Source of the DNA: Sanguinoderma infundibulare
Taxonomy: Eukaryota > Basidiomycota > Agaricomycetes > Polyporales > Polyporaceae
NCBI GenBank assembly: GCA_032821775.1
Contig: JAVLRN010000022.1
Coordinates: 48,829 to 112,828, forward strand
Length of the DNA stretch: 64,000 bases
Direction: 5' to 3'
Below are positions 1-9,344 of the stretch, in pieces. Every line of letters begins with the position of its first letter. Position 1 is the stretch's first letter. The notes beneath the pieces were generated by a model. That model did no database searches. It worked only from the letters and a program-made list of their open reading frames with translations, and was not told the DNA's origin. Position numbers and translations under genes: made by a program.

Positions 1-483
1 GCAAGGCGCGGGAATACGGCGCTCCCGAAAAAGGCAAGTAGGGGGCGCGGTTTTCGCGAGGCTCCCATGTCCGAGTCGGGGCCGCTACCGAGTCGCGTGG
101 CGGGAGGATTAGCGACGAGATTGAGGTGGCCAGATAAATTGCGTCGGGGCTCGCGAACTCCAGATGGAAACCTCTGTGTATGTATGTACACTTAATCTAT
201 CCTATCCCAGTTGTGGGTCCACCCCACTTCCCCACCCTCGAGGTCCGTGCCTTGCGCGCGCATTCTGCGTTGCGTCGTCGGCCCCCCGACGCGAGCGGGG
301 CCGCGGACAGGAAAGGAGAGTGAGATGCCTGCCAGTAGTTGTGTTCTTGCGTTCCGTGCATTAACTCGTACATGTAAAGCCAAAACTCCAGCTGCGGCGG
401 CATGGACCACAGCCACGTCCGTCCACCCTCCCCAACCAAGCAAGCCAGCTTCCGACCTCTACCGCTCCATGCCCGTCCGCCGT
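1..483. other. No gene recognised
   Basis: This stretch lies between the upstream unit's RRP43 promoter side and the stop codon of the dehydrogenase copy. It holds only short overlapping open frames on both strands and no protein I recognise. It is strongly conserved in all five units, including the pyrimidine-rich block around 210-240. Confidence 0.6.
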
Positions 484-1670
484 CTACGCCGAGACGATCC
501 CTTTTAGCACCGCGTACTCGGCGTTGATGATGCTGCTCGTCGCCGCGCCGATCGCGACGTTGTTCGACAGCACGACAAACTTGATGTCCAGCACCCTGCA
601 CTGCCGCACCCGCCCTACGCTCACCCCCGCCCCAGCCTGGTAGTCCCTGTCGAGCCGCGGCTGCGGCCGGTCCGCCTCCTCGTGCACGAACACCGTGTGC
701 CGCGGCGCGGACGGGCAGCCGATCGTGTACGCCTCGGCCGTGTACGCCTGCAGGGCCTCGCGCACCTGCTGGGGGCTCGGCGGCGGCCGGCGCGCGAACC
801 GCACCGACACGCACTCGGTGTGGCCCTCGATGACCGGCACGCGGTTGCACGAGGCCGAGATCCGGAGGGGCTGCTTAGTGTGCATGTCGAACGCCTTCAG
901 CCCGTCGTCCTCGCCGTGTGCGAGCCCGCCGAGGATCTTGAGCGTCTCCCACTCGATCTTCTCCTCCTCGCCGCTGATGAACGGCACGACGTTGTCGAGG
1001 ATGTCCAGCGACGGCACGCCCGGGTAGCCTCCGCCCGAGATGGCCTGCATGGTGGTGATCATGCAGGACTCGATTGGCCCGAACGCGCGCTCGAGCGCGG
1101 CGAGGGGGATGACGACACCCGTCGTGGAGCAGTTTGCGTTCGTGACGATGAAACCCTTTTGGAGGGGAGGGGAGTGCAGTCGCTGCTGCTGTGGGATGAT
1201 GGCGAAGTGGGAAGGGTTCACGAGCGGGACGATGAGCGGTACGTGCGGATCTCGACGGTAGTTCTTTGCGTTCGAGAAGACGGCGAGCTCCGCCACGCGG
1301 AAGGCGTGCTCTGCATCAAGCAGGGAAGGAGGGGGAGGTTGAGGTTAGCGGACAGCAGCGTGCACGGCATCAGGGGAAAACGCACCTATATCGCCAGCTA
1401 CATCTGCGTCCAAGCCAGAGAAAACGATCACGCACTCCTTGAAGTGCTCTGGGACGCAGTCCTGGACAACCGTTTCTCGTACGACGCTTGGAATGGGTCT
1501 CGTCTGCTTCCAGTTGACGGCTTTGGAGTAAGGCTTCCCGGCCGATCGAGCCGATGCGCCGAGCACATGGATCACGAAGGAGGGGTGCTCTGCAAGGAGA
1601 GGGATGAGCGTTGGCCGACGGTGCCGGTCGCGCGGAGGATGCCGACCTTGTGCTGCTTCTGGTTGGTCAT
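484..1670 (-). pseudogene. Aspartate-semialdehyde dehydrogenase, frameshifted copy 1
   Basis: The family reduces aspartyl phosphate to aspartate semialdehyde with NADPH, in the threonine, methionine and isoleucine pathway (yeast HOM2). Predicted exons on the minus strand are 1670-1386 and 1310-484, with a 75-base GT..AG intron giving phase 1 at DI|E. Visible family marks are VNWKQ and FSGLDADVAG in exon 1, then SNAKNYRRD, the active-site motif NCSTTG (cysteine near residue 156), QAISGGG, GHTEC (histidine near 259) and QPRLDRD. Length would be about 371 residues, normal for fungi. One base is missing near 1608-1610, just after VGQ, so the ATG is out of frame with the rest. The nucleotide-binding loop reads GILRATG where the family has GVLGATG. 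Homology is seen directly; loss of function is inferred. Confidence 0.88.
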
Positions 1671-2491
1671 GTCGGTGCGGCGAGGAGCGAGAGGAAGAGG
1701 GAGGAAAGGAGATGGGAGTCGGACGATGACTCTGCGCCCCGGGGTCTGCGGGAGCGCAGGAGAAAGAGATCAAGTCAAGCACGAAACAGGGAGGGATTGT
1801 TTGCGGTGTTTCACGTGCGTGCTTCCGATTGATATGGGCTGCCCGCGTGGGCGATGCAGTCGGGCACCCGGTTTGGACACATTGGGCAGGCTTAGGGCAG
1901 GTTGTGGCACGATCGCCAGCGTCGCCATCCGCCAGTCGATGGTCTGTTTTGCCGCACTCTGGCTGGACTGGCGAGTCGCTCGAGTCTCGCTTCGCCCGGC
2001 GTTGGCGATCGACATTCTCTCCAGCCCGCCATCCGGCGACTCTCCTTACGCACTACGTACTCCCAACACGCCGCGCCGCGTCGCTCACTCGCTACCCTCG
2101 TCTCTCCCGTCCATTCGACAGAACCCGCTATCCACACCGTAACCGACGTTTCCGTGGCGCACCACCTGCCTCCCATCCATCCCTCATCCAGTCCCTATCG
2201 TCCACTCGACGGAACAAGATACGACGTCAACTCCTACATCTCGCAGCCGACATCCTTCGCCTCGCCATCCCAGACGCTGAGCTCATGTGCCTCCGACTCC
2301 AACTCTCTCTAGCTGCGCACTGCCTGTATCAGTGTCCGGATGGAACGCACTACGGTTACTTCGATTCCACCCATCTACCTTCCTCTTCTCTACCCCGCAC
2401 TTCGACGTGCTAGCGTCCTTCTCTGAACCGGGTGAGCATGCTTCCGTGCCGCTCTAGCCCCAGTCCACCCCGAGTACTGACCGTGCCACAT
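1671..2491. other. No gene recognised; possible decayed exons
   Basis: Open frames on the plus strand run through 1829-2413 but contain no domain I recognise. The stretch after about 2030 is rich in C and T, which inflates open frames. A plausible plus-strand intron (GTGAGC to CATTAG) spans about 2431-2493, but the flanking reading frames do not give a convincing protein. The dehydrogenase promoter should lie in the first few hundred bases. Confidence 0.5.
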
Positions 2492-2805
2492 TAGGATCGC
2501 ATCAACCATTCCCCTTGCTGTCCTATCGCGCATGAGCAAGCGCAGGCCGAGTTGGTCGTGGAGGAGGTCGGAGATGATGTTCGCGCCGATGTTCGCGAGC
2601 TCGGACCACTGCCCGGTTCCGCTACGAGGTAACCGTTCCTGTGCTCGCTCGCCAACGCTCTCGCGGCCTCGGACCGTCGCCTGTCAATGTTTGCGCCCAA
2701 CGCTTCCACCCCCTTCAGGACAAGCATTCGTCCCACATACGTGATCGCGACCAGCAGCACTTCTACGACTAACATGACCTCGCCGCGCTCTCCCACATCC
2801 GCCAT
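2492..2805 (-). other. Unrecognised coding-like block, minus strand
   Basis: On the minus strand two adjoining frames look protein-like. The first, from 2805, includes AITYVGRMLVLKG and DRRRSEAARALASEHRNG. The second, from about 2608 after a GCAG acceptor-like site, reads WSELANIGANIISDLLHD and then LRLLMRDRTARGMVDAIL. The space between the two frames (about 25 bases) is too short for a usual intron, so this may be a frameshifted remnant of one gene. Changes among units are mostly mild in these frames, for example Q to L and D to H in U4. I do not recognise the family. Confidence 0.3.
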
Positions 2806-3646
2806 CCTCCCACTACGCACGCCAACCCGACTCTCCCTGCGCAGTACGTCCCCCAAACCACGCCGTCGTACAATACGGACGGACCTTGAGGTCGGTTCTG
2901 TACTGGGCGATGCTGCTCGCTCCAGGCACGTTGGCAGCAATCAAGACGCTTACTGGTCGTGCGCCTGGGAGGATGGCACCTCGACAATCCTTGCACTGCA
3001 AGGCACTTCGCCGTGGTTTTGCATACGGCATGCCTCGAACTGGGACGATTGTCAGGACCCGAAACGACGCCGCAACGCGCAGAACTCTCACCAGCATTCC
3101 TCATCTCAACAGTCGGCACGACCGACACCACCCATTACCGCCAGGCCACCGGGAGATGGGCATGTGGGGGACAAAGACGCAGTCAGCAACGGGGGGAACG
3201 CATGCGAGGTGAGTACGTACGTGGTGAACGAAGACAAGGCGAGGACGCAGAGGACGCAGACGGCGGGGGCGCAATGCGCGAGACTCATGCCGTCCTCCCC
3301 CTTTCTTTACAGCCTTTATACCCTCTATCAGAGTCCGTGCGCAGACCGCGGACTCGCCCTCGCCGTCGTGCCATCTCTCAGGTCTGTTTCCGAGACCCGG
3401 CCGTCATTACGCTCGCGTCCCCGGCGTCCCATCTCGCCTCCCACAAGCGAGCGCCCTCCATCTCCCGGCTCTCCCGCCTATCCAAAACACACGCTTACTC
3501 TCGCCCCTGACCGCCATGAATATTGCAGATCGGAACGCACACAGACACGGCTGCCGGTAGCCCAGCCCAGTCTCTCGCCCGCCCTCGCCGACCCTCGTCG
3601 TGGTTCTCGAAGTTGACGAAACCGAAGCCACGACTCTTGTCCTTAA
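2806..3646. other. No gene recognised; includes a 9-base repeat
   Basis: Open frames on both strands cover this stretch, including a plus-strand frame with LELGRLSGPETTPQRAEL. None gives a recognisable family or a consistent exon chain. A donor-like GGTGAGTACG lies near 3209, followed by a short (GAGGACGCA) repeat at 3241. Confidence 0.45.
3241..3258 (+). repeat. GAGGACGCA repeat, 2 copies
   Basis: Two tandem copies of the nonamer GAGGACGCA are followed by a degenerate copy. In one frame it encodes repeated E-D-A. U1 and U2 have two copies, U3 to U5 have three, so it is a length marker of unit lineage. Confidence 0.85.
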
Positions 3647-4225
3647 TCGGACCATCGCCTCGCCATCAAACGGCGACCACAGAACGGCCTACGTCCTTTA
3701 CGAACGCCATCCAAGCATCGGCGTGGTGGGGACAGTTTCTGGCCTTCGTCGCTGGGGACGTTCAGCCGCAGCCCCCAAAAAACGCGTCGTATCACCCGAA
3801 TGCCGCCCATCCACGCGTGTCGAACAGGCATTCTAGAATCCTGGGACTCTTCCCCACGGTCAGCATTTGTCGTGGCGGCCGTACAAGCTGTTTCAAAGAT
3901 GCTGCCCAAGGGCGCGCGGCCCGCCCTGCCCACCAAATTTCGCAATTGCGCCCCAATCGGACCATCGCCTCGCCGTCAAACGGCGATCACAGAACGGCCT
4001 ACGTCCTCTACGAACGCCATCCAACCGTCGGCGTGGCGGGGATGAGTTCTGGCCTCGGTCGCGTGGATGCTCGGCCGCCGCCCCCAGAAAATGTGTCATA
4101 TCTCCTCAACGCCGGCTATTCACGTGTGCGGAACTAGCTTGCGAGGATTCTGGAACACGTCCGCATCACCTGCACTCGTTGTTGCGGCCGTCGAAGCCGT
4201 TTCGAGTTTGCTGCCCAAGGAGGCG
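3647..4225 (+). repeat. 310-base internal tandem duplication
   Basis: The stretch from 3647 repeats from 3957 with a period of 310 bases. Both halves start with TCGGACCATCGCCTCGCC and both keep an ACAGAACGGCCTACGTCC segment and, near their ends, GCTGCCCAAGG. The halves are clearly diverged from each other but the pair is retained in every unit, so this duplication is older than the array. Plus-strand frames in both halves include HRTAYVLYERHP, which I do not recognise as a family. Confidence 0.85.
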
Positions 4226-4820
4226 GACCCTAGTACGACGATTTTCGACTTTTTGAATTCTGCCTCGGACGGGCCGGGCGTCGATTGTAATGGCTTTGGG
4301 AGATGTTCGCCGAGCTACGATGCACCTTTCGGCCTGGATACGACCGTTTCGGAGCGGGGGAGGTGGAATATTGAAGGTCGGGACCCCCAATTTTTGTCGT
4401 AACTTGCGCTGTACGTCTCTATTCGCCCAGAAATCGAGTCTATTATCGTCTCGAACACGCGTCTTGACCTGTGATGCAGCTTACGCGGCGATTCGAAGAG
4501 GTTCGTAAAATCGCGTTTTTGATGCGATTCCATGGTGGTCGAGAATGTGCACCCTCTCCCGCCCTCAGCTCTTGTAGGATGTCCGAGCGGACTGTTTCTA
4601 CGGGCTCGGGGTATCGTGTACAACGCTTGTGAAGCGTTTGTACTGTCCCGGGACGACTTTTTGAAAATGGTGTCTTGGCGGTTTTCGTCGGTGGGCGTGC
4701 CCGGGTGGCGCATCTGCTCTCCCACCCGTCCTCCGCCCTCGGCGGTCATCTTAGCTGTTTAACGTGACTTCCAAAACCCTACAGGGATCGTGCAACAAAG
4801 AGTAGCAGCCACAGTCTGGG
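4226..4820. other. No gene recognised; contains a hairpin
   Basis: A plus-strand frame at about 4532-4762 includes RARGIVYNACEAF and KMVSWRFSSVG, but no family is recognised and the frame shifts in other units. A strong inverted repeat lies at 4618-4643. A possible intron end, CCCTACAG, lies near 4784. Confidence 0.45.
4618..4643. other. Inverted repeat (hairpin)
   Basis: The left arm GTACAACGCTT and right arm AAGCGTTTGTAC pair across a three-base GTG loop, with one bulged T. It is conserved in all five units. Role unknown. Confidence 0.75.
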
Positions 4821-5100
4821 GTGGACACGACAGATGTTGCAACTCTGAATGATGCATTAGGGAGTGCTGGCGTGGATCTCAGGGTGCGTCTCCTCGTCTT
4901 ACCCTTTCAAACCTTCATCCAACCGGACCCTCCAAGCAGAAGAAGAGACCCTCCAACAACCCACGAACAATACCGTGGTGACGGAACGGTGGCGCAGGAA
5001 CGTCCGGAAGCTTGGCTCGGGCGGGCGCGCAAAGACGATCAATGACAACCCCTACCGCCTCTCCCGGTTCTCCGCCCGCCCTCGAATCATTATGCGATGA
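4821..5100 (+). pseudogene. Possible TAF4-like fragment
   Basis: The frame from 4821 contains DVATLNDALGSAGVDLR, ending at a GGGTGCGT donor-like site at 4884. About 50 bases on, a second frame begins AEEETLQ. Together they resemble the segment of fungal TFIID subunit TAF4 that contains NDAL..AGVDLRAEEE. The junction does not splice in frame as written, because the only acceptors near 4936-4939 leave the frame shifted by one. What follows AEEETLQQ does not look like TAF4. If the match is right, this is a broken fragment. The assignment rests on a short motif recalled from the family and is tentative. Confidence 0.3.
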
Positions 5101-5463
5101 TTTCCAGGCACCGCAGCGTCATCCCAGACCGTTCGTACGCTCATTGACGCGATTTGGAAATACGGTCGGAATGCGCGGTCGCTTCTCTGCCGGACCGGAC
5201 GCAATTTCTAGATTCCTGGAATCTGGTCTCGTACGGCAGTCCAGTGCCCGAGGCGACTTCGTACGGGCCAGCTGAGTCGCGCGCGCATGATTATCTGTCG
5301 AAACGAAGCGGTACGAGTGCGCGCGAATGCTTTTTTCGTCGGGCGGGCGAACCACTGACATCCGCTCTATCTCTCCCTGCAGGGCTCCGCGCGCAATGAA
5401 ACTGGGCGTTGTACACTCCTCGATACTAGCCGCGACTATCGCGAGGGCTTCGGCTGCCGGTGG
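5101..5463. other. No gene recognised
   Basis: The stretch probably holds upstream material of the UBC-type gene. Frames include TVRTLIDAIWKYGRNARSLL (about 5128-5190), which looks codon-like but is not recognised and is followed by a stop. Confidence 0.35.
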
Positions 5464-6742
5464 GTGCAGTGTCACGGCGACTTTCTCCCCCATCCGGTCA
5501 TGCTTGCTCACCCCTGCCGACGGTTCAACTTCATCAGCAGTCAGCTCCTGCGCAACGACTCCCTCACAGACATCTTTGACCGCTCCGTGCTGTACTTTGA
5601 GGTCTTTGAGCGGCTGGAGGTAACCGTCATTTCTACGATCTCGATCATCCGCCGGGTCCGCGAGCGCACCATCATCTACGAAGGCAGTGCCGGACCGCGC
5701 GAGCCTCCTGAGGCCATCGTCATCCAAGCGCGGGCCGCGCTCAAGGGCCTCGAAGGCATGAAGATAGCCGAGCCGGGTACGCAAGAGATGTCAGAGGAGC
5801 AGAAGCGGATGACAGTGGATCAGAAGGGCAAGGGGGAGAACAAGAAGTTGCTCGACTTCTGCCAGCGGATCATCAATACCGCCAAAGCAATCGACCGCTC
5901 GCTAGTGGACACGAAGGGCACGGCGTTCGTCGACCGGCTACACACCGGGCTTCCCAAGATCCCTGCATCGTCGAACACCCAGGTGGACACGGCACTGATC
6001 GAGGTGGGCGAGACGGAGGAGAGCGCGATGGAGGCATATGTCAAGTGGGCAAACCGCATGCGGTTCGAGTACTGCGACTTGACAGTCCCACCACCAGAGA
6101 ATGTGCCCGAAGGCGAGCAAGACCAGGTGCCGAACTACAAGTTCTACTCCAGCAACGAGCCGCGCATGCTCGCCAACTCGGACATTCCGAAGCGGTCGCT
6201 AGCTATCGCCAAGGAGGTTGGTGTGATGTATTTGCCGCTCGCGATCGATGGCTGATTTGTGCGCAAAGCTTGCAGTGTTGACCACCAACTTGCCTGTTGC
6301 CTGGAACTCGTCTGTATTCCTTTCCGTAGTCCAGACTCGAGTCGACATTATCAAGGCCCTCATCACTGGTCCCGAAGGCACTGCAGGCTCTTCCGCCCTC
6401 AATTTCGGTTCGGGAGTCGGCCAAACTGTTCGCGTCGACTATGTTTTCCGTGGGCGATGCCATACAATACTTCTGATGGAAGCGGGAGGGGTCTTTGAAA
6501 TCTGCGCCTTGGCGGATGGGCAGGTGGTGGTGGCGCATCCGGTTTTGGTTCAGTTTCCCGCCTCTCCCCCGCTCTCGGAGGCGATTTGCACGGGTGTCAA
6601 TGACGCTTACCATCACATAGGGAATGTGCAACCCACTGTCAAGACCCCCCACAAAGAGGGCGGCGGGAGCGGGAAGGTACTGATTTACATCAATTTTATT
6701 CCGGACGCGCGGGCAGAACCGACTGACAAATATGATGCGTGA
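5464..6742 (+). pseudogene. BIRC6-type UBC gene, truncated copy 1
   Basis: Intact relatives are large E2 ubiquitin-conjugating proteins of the BIRC6/BRUCE type. The first coding stretch runs to 6220 and includes SQLLRNDSLTDIFDRSVLY, IIYEGSAGP, LLDFCQRIINTAKAIDRSL and EPRMLANSDIPKRSLAIAKE. A 55-base intron (6221-6275, GTGTGATG to TTGCAG) leads to TTNLPVAWNSSVFL and RVDIIKALITGPEGT, the start of the UBC fold. Homology stops at 6382, where the family would continue with PY.NG and, further on, the catalytic cysteine. The frame instead runs 119 codons into unrelated sequence and stops at 6742. No credible start codon or upstream exons are visible. A functional E2 cannot be made from this copy. Confidence 0.65.
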
Positions 6743-7494
6743 GTGCAAAACCAGGCCCAGGGGAACATTCGGGACGCGCTAACAATTGCACGCCGACAGG
6801 ATGGCTGACAAGGAACGTCCGGGAGCTTGGCGTAGTGTCGTACGACACTCGCGAAGATGTCCCACTTGTTTCGCCGCTCCCCGTGGTCGTTTGATGATGT
6901 TAGCTGACAATTCGGTTCCAGGGAGGCCGCACAGATGGTATACTTGGTCGGGGATGCGCCCTCGAGAGAAGCTGGTAGCAGCCTTTTCAGCCTCCTGTTC
7001 TCATCGTCTGTACGTGGTAAGCATCGAACACTTGCGACATATGCAATCATTGAGAAGCTCTAGCCTTGTATAGTCGATGATGCGGTCCTCGAGGGGACAG
7101 GCGGTCTGGATGGTCGTGCGCAGGTCGCCTCGCCATTCAAACACGGTTCCGAATTGGATCAGGGCTGGCTTCGACGCTGAAGACTCCCAGCAAGCCCAGA
7201 TCATCGCTGTCACACACGCAGCGGGTCACTTAAAATTCCGGGCCCCCACCCAAGTGTCCAGGCGCAATGGGACATAAGGATCACGGTCTGGACGTCAGGG
7301 CAAAGTTACCGACGTGACGGGCTCGGATGCCGCGCAGTAAGCGGAAATGGGCGCGAGTGGAACAGCCGGTTAAGTAGTGTTTGCCGTTGTGTATGTTTAA
7401 CTGATCCGCGGGTTGCGTAAATTGATTGCGCTGGGGCTCGAGACCCAGGCGATACATGGAACGTCTCGGAATTCTGCGTGATACACTGTCATGA
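6743..7494. other. No gene recognised; contains a 16-base palindrome
   Basis: Nothing recognisable is encoded here. A possible intron (GTGAGTGC at 6741 to CGACAG near 6799) follows the UBC tail. The perfect palindrome at 6834-6849 is the clearest structure. The identity of U1 and U2 ends inside this stretch at 7330. Confidence 0.5.
6834..6849. promoter_or_regulatory. Perfect 16-base palindrome
   Basis: AGTGTCGTACGACACT equals its own reverse complement. It is present unchanged in all five units, while neighbouring bases vary (CGT or CAT before it). A dimeric protein could bind it, but no function is shown. Confidence 0.5.
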
Positions 7495-7706
7495 TCCGAG
7501 CATGGTGCGATACTCTGCGCTTGCTTGGGCAAATTGTTGCCAGCACTTGATGATGTTGCGTCTCTCCTCACTGTACATCCTTCTCCTGGCTCTCCCCCTC
7601 TCCTTCACGCCTTGTCATTATCACTGCACCGCCGGCTACACATACCCGCCCATTTTCAAGATGAGCTGCAAGCTGCAAGCCTCCAAGTCGCACTCGATGC
7701 ACACCT
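7495..7706 (+). other. Unrecognised exon-like stretch, open in U1
   Basis: A plus-strand frame opens after a stop at 7492-7494 and runs to a good donor, CACACCT|GTGAGT, at 7707. It encodes GKLLPALDDVASLLTV and then HALSLSLHRRLHIPAHFQDE, ending LQVALDAHL. The helical, leucine-rich composition with a proper donor looks like a real internal exon, but I do not recognise the family and find no partner exon. Confidence 0.4.
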
Positions 7707-8707
7707 GTGAGTATCTAGTTCATCTTTCCCACTCCCTGTTCGATCTTTCCATTCTTGCGCTCGACATTGCTCGTTCGAGCTCTGCAACCCCATTTCAATT
7801 GAATCCCCACACACAATTGTATTTCTTGTGGAAGACATGGGTATATACTGCGCCCTGTGTCCTCCCCGCGGATACGGCAGATGTCGCAGTGTTTGTCTTC
7901 TCGCAGCGCGGCCGTCTTCAGTGTCGTCGGCCCCAACATTCATGGCGGGCTGTAGAGCTGCTTGCAGCCGCTGTCAAAGTCTTTGGGGATTAGCCGGATC
8001 ATGAAGATCGCGTGCGGGAGCTCCTTGATGGCCTGCTCCATGACCACGATTGTCTTCGCAGCTGGCGTTCGATGTCGGAAAAGACGCGGTTGCGCTGGAG
8101 GATCGGGGCGGTGGTGCAGAACTTGCTCGAGCTGTGTGCGCATGTGAGCATTGCATTTGAGTGGAAAATACTGACATTGCATGTTCTGGCGCTCTCGAGC
8201 GCATTGCAACGCGGCTCCGGATGACCTCAGACAGACACGTCAAGTCTCTCAGTCCAGAGAAGGTTATTCCCGTGCCTCGTGCAGGGAATGACCGTCGCAG
8301 GGCTGAAAGACTTGATGCACGCATTCCGAAGTCGTCCGGGAGAGATACGCGTCGCTCTGGGGTGCGGTCTTGCTTCTCGAGGTCGTCCCTAGAATGTTGC
8401 ATGTCAGCCATTGACATGAGCTACTGAATGCGCGAGGCGAGACACATCTCTCCCAGCCGGGACAATTTTAAACGTCCCGGCCGGGAGACTTGACGGGTCT
8501 TGCGGGAGTCGCCCGGGAGAAGTGCGTCGCTTTGCGATGCGGGACCAGCTTCTCATGTTCATCCCTGGAACTCCGCATGCCAGCGGTTGGGACCTATTAA
8601 CTCGGAAGTCAGTTTTGGTGTATGTGCGCATGGGAGCCGGGAGCCTTTTGTTTGGCACGATTCTCATCTTCGGGATGCGCTGGAGGGTGGAGAACCTGCG
8701 AACTTGA
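7707..8707. other. No gene recognised; minus-strand ORF and hairpin
   Basis: A minus-strand frame within 7940-8209 includes KTIVVMEQAIKELPHAIF followed by MIRLIPKDFDSG, which reads like real protein but is unrecognised and isolated. An 8-base-arm hairpin lies at 8456-8481 and a smaller one (ATGTCA/TGACAT) at 8401-8417. The plus-strand frames from 8500 may hold 5' exons of the arrestin-like gene, but no chain could be built. Confidence 0.45.
8456..8481. other. Hairpin with A/T-rich loop
   Basis: Arms GCCGGGAC and GTCCCGGC pair perfectly around the loop AATTTTAAAC. In U2 one arm base is changed (GCTGGGAC), which still allows a G-T pair in RNA. Confidence 0.6.
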
Positions 8708-9344
8708 AAATTAGCACAGCGGACATTCACGTGGCCAGGTAATCTCCTCCTCGTCGACTACTTCCAGAGATCCTCCTCTGTCCTGTACTCGGTCAGCGCC
8801 GTCGGCGTGCGCCCAGGCACGTTCCAGATGAACCGCAAGACATGCGTTCCCCTCATGATCCTTTCCAAGGACTCGCTGGGCATGCGAATGCGACGGGCTA
8901 TCACCTCCACTGGCTTCCGGAAGCTGTACATCGAGGAGAAGATGGGGAGAGGCCTTTGGGGAGACTACGCGACTGACAGGGTGGAGGTGAGTGAATTCAA
9001 CTCCTCCTTTCACTGCGCTTGACGAGCTCAGACTGGCACGAACCTATACATGTGTCCAGTTCTCTATCCCGGATGTTGAAGCGCTCCCTCTCTTCTGCGA
9101 CATCCCCTACAAGATCAAGGTTGTCACCATCACCGCCCCGCTCACCATAGTTGAGGCCGAGGCGTACCCCGCCGGAAAGCCCATCTTCCCTTCCCCGCCC
9201 TCAAAACCTTCCGACGTGAAGCTCAAGCTATGCCAACGCGTGCTAATCCGCGCGAAGCAGTTCACGGCCATGGGCGAGTCCGACATCGCGTCCATCCTCG
9301 GCAAGCACACCGACCCGTCCAAGCCCAAGCCCCGGCGGCGATAG
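8708..9344 (+). CDS. Arrestin-like protein, partial, copy 1
   Basis: Predicted exons are 8708-8986 and 9060-9344, joined in phase 0 at VE|FSIPD by a 73-base intron (GTGAGTGA to GTCCAG). The first exon includes VRPGTFQMNRKTCVPLMIL and LYIEEKMGRGLWGD. The second includes ALPLFCDIPYKIKVVTI and KPIFPSPPSKP. This resembles the arrestin-like proteins common in Agaricomycetes, which are expected to act as trafficking adaptors. No ATG precedes the first exon, so the 5' end is missing or in unseen exons. The frame stops after KPKPRRR, while a downstream frame carries SDKVW, a likely continuation, so the 3' end is probably frameshifted. Compared with U2 and U4, the first exon has an extra 18 in-frame bases after SLG. 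Confidence 0.4.

Noticed and set aside
1611..1670. A 57-base intron that would remove the damaged start of the dehydrogenase in U1
   Set aside because: The stretch starts GTCGGC, a poor donor, encodes the conserved cofactor loop, and U3 has no GT there.
682..2142. 486-codon plus-strand ORF, and shorter versions in U3 to U5
   Set aside because: It is antisense to the dehydrogenase exons and is an arginine-rich shadow of a GC-rich gene; the real homology is on the minus strand.
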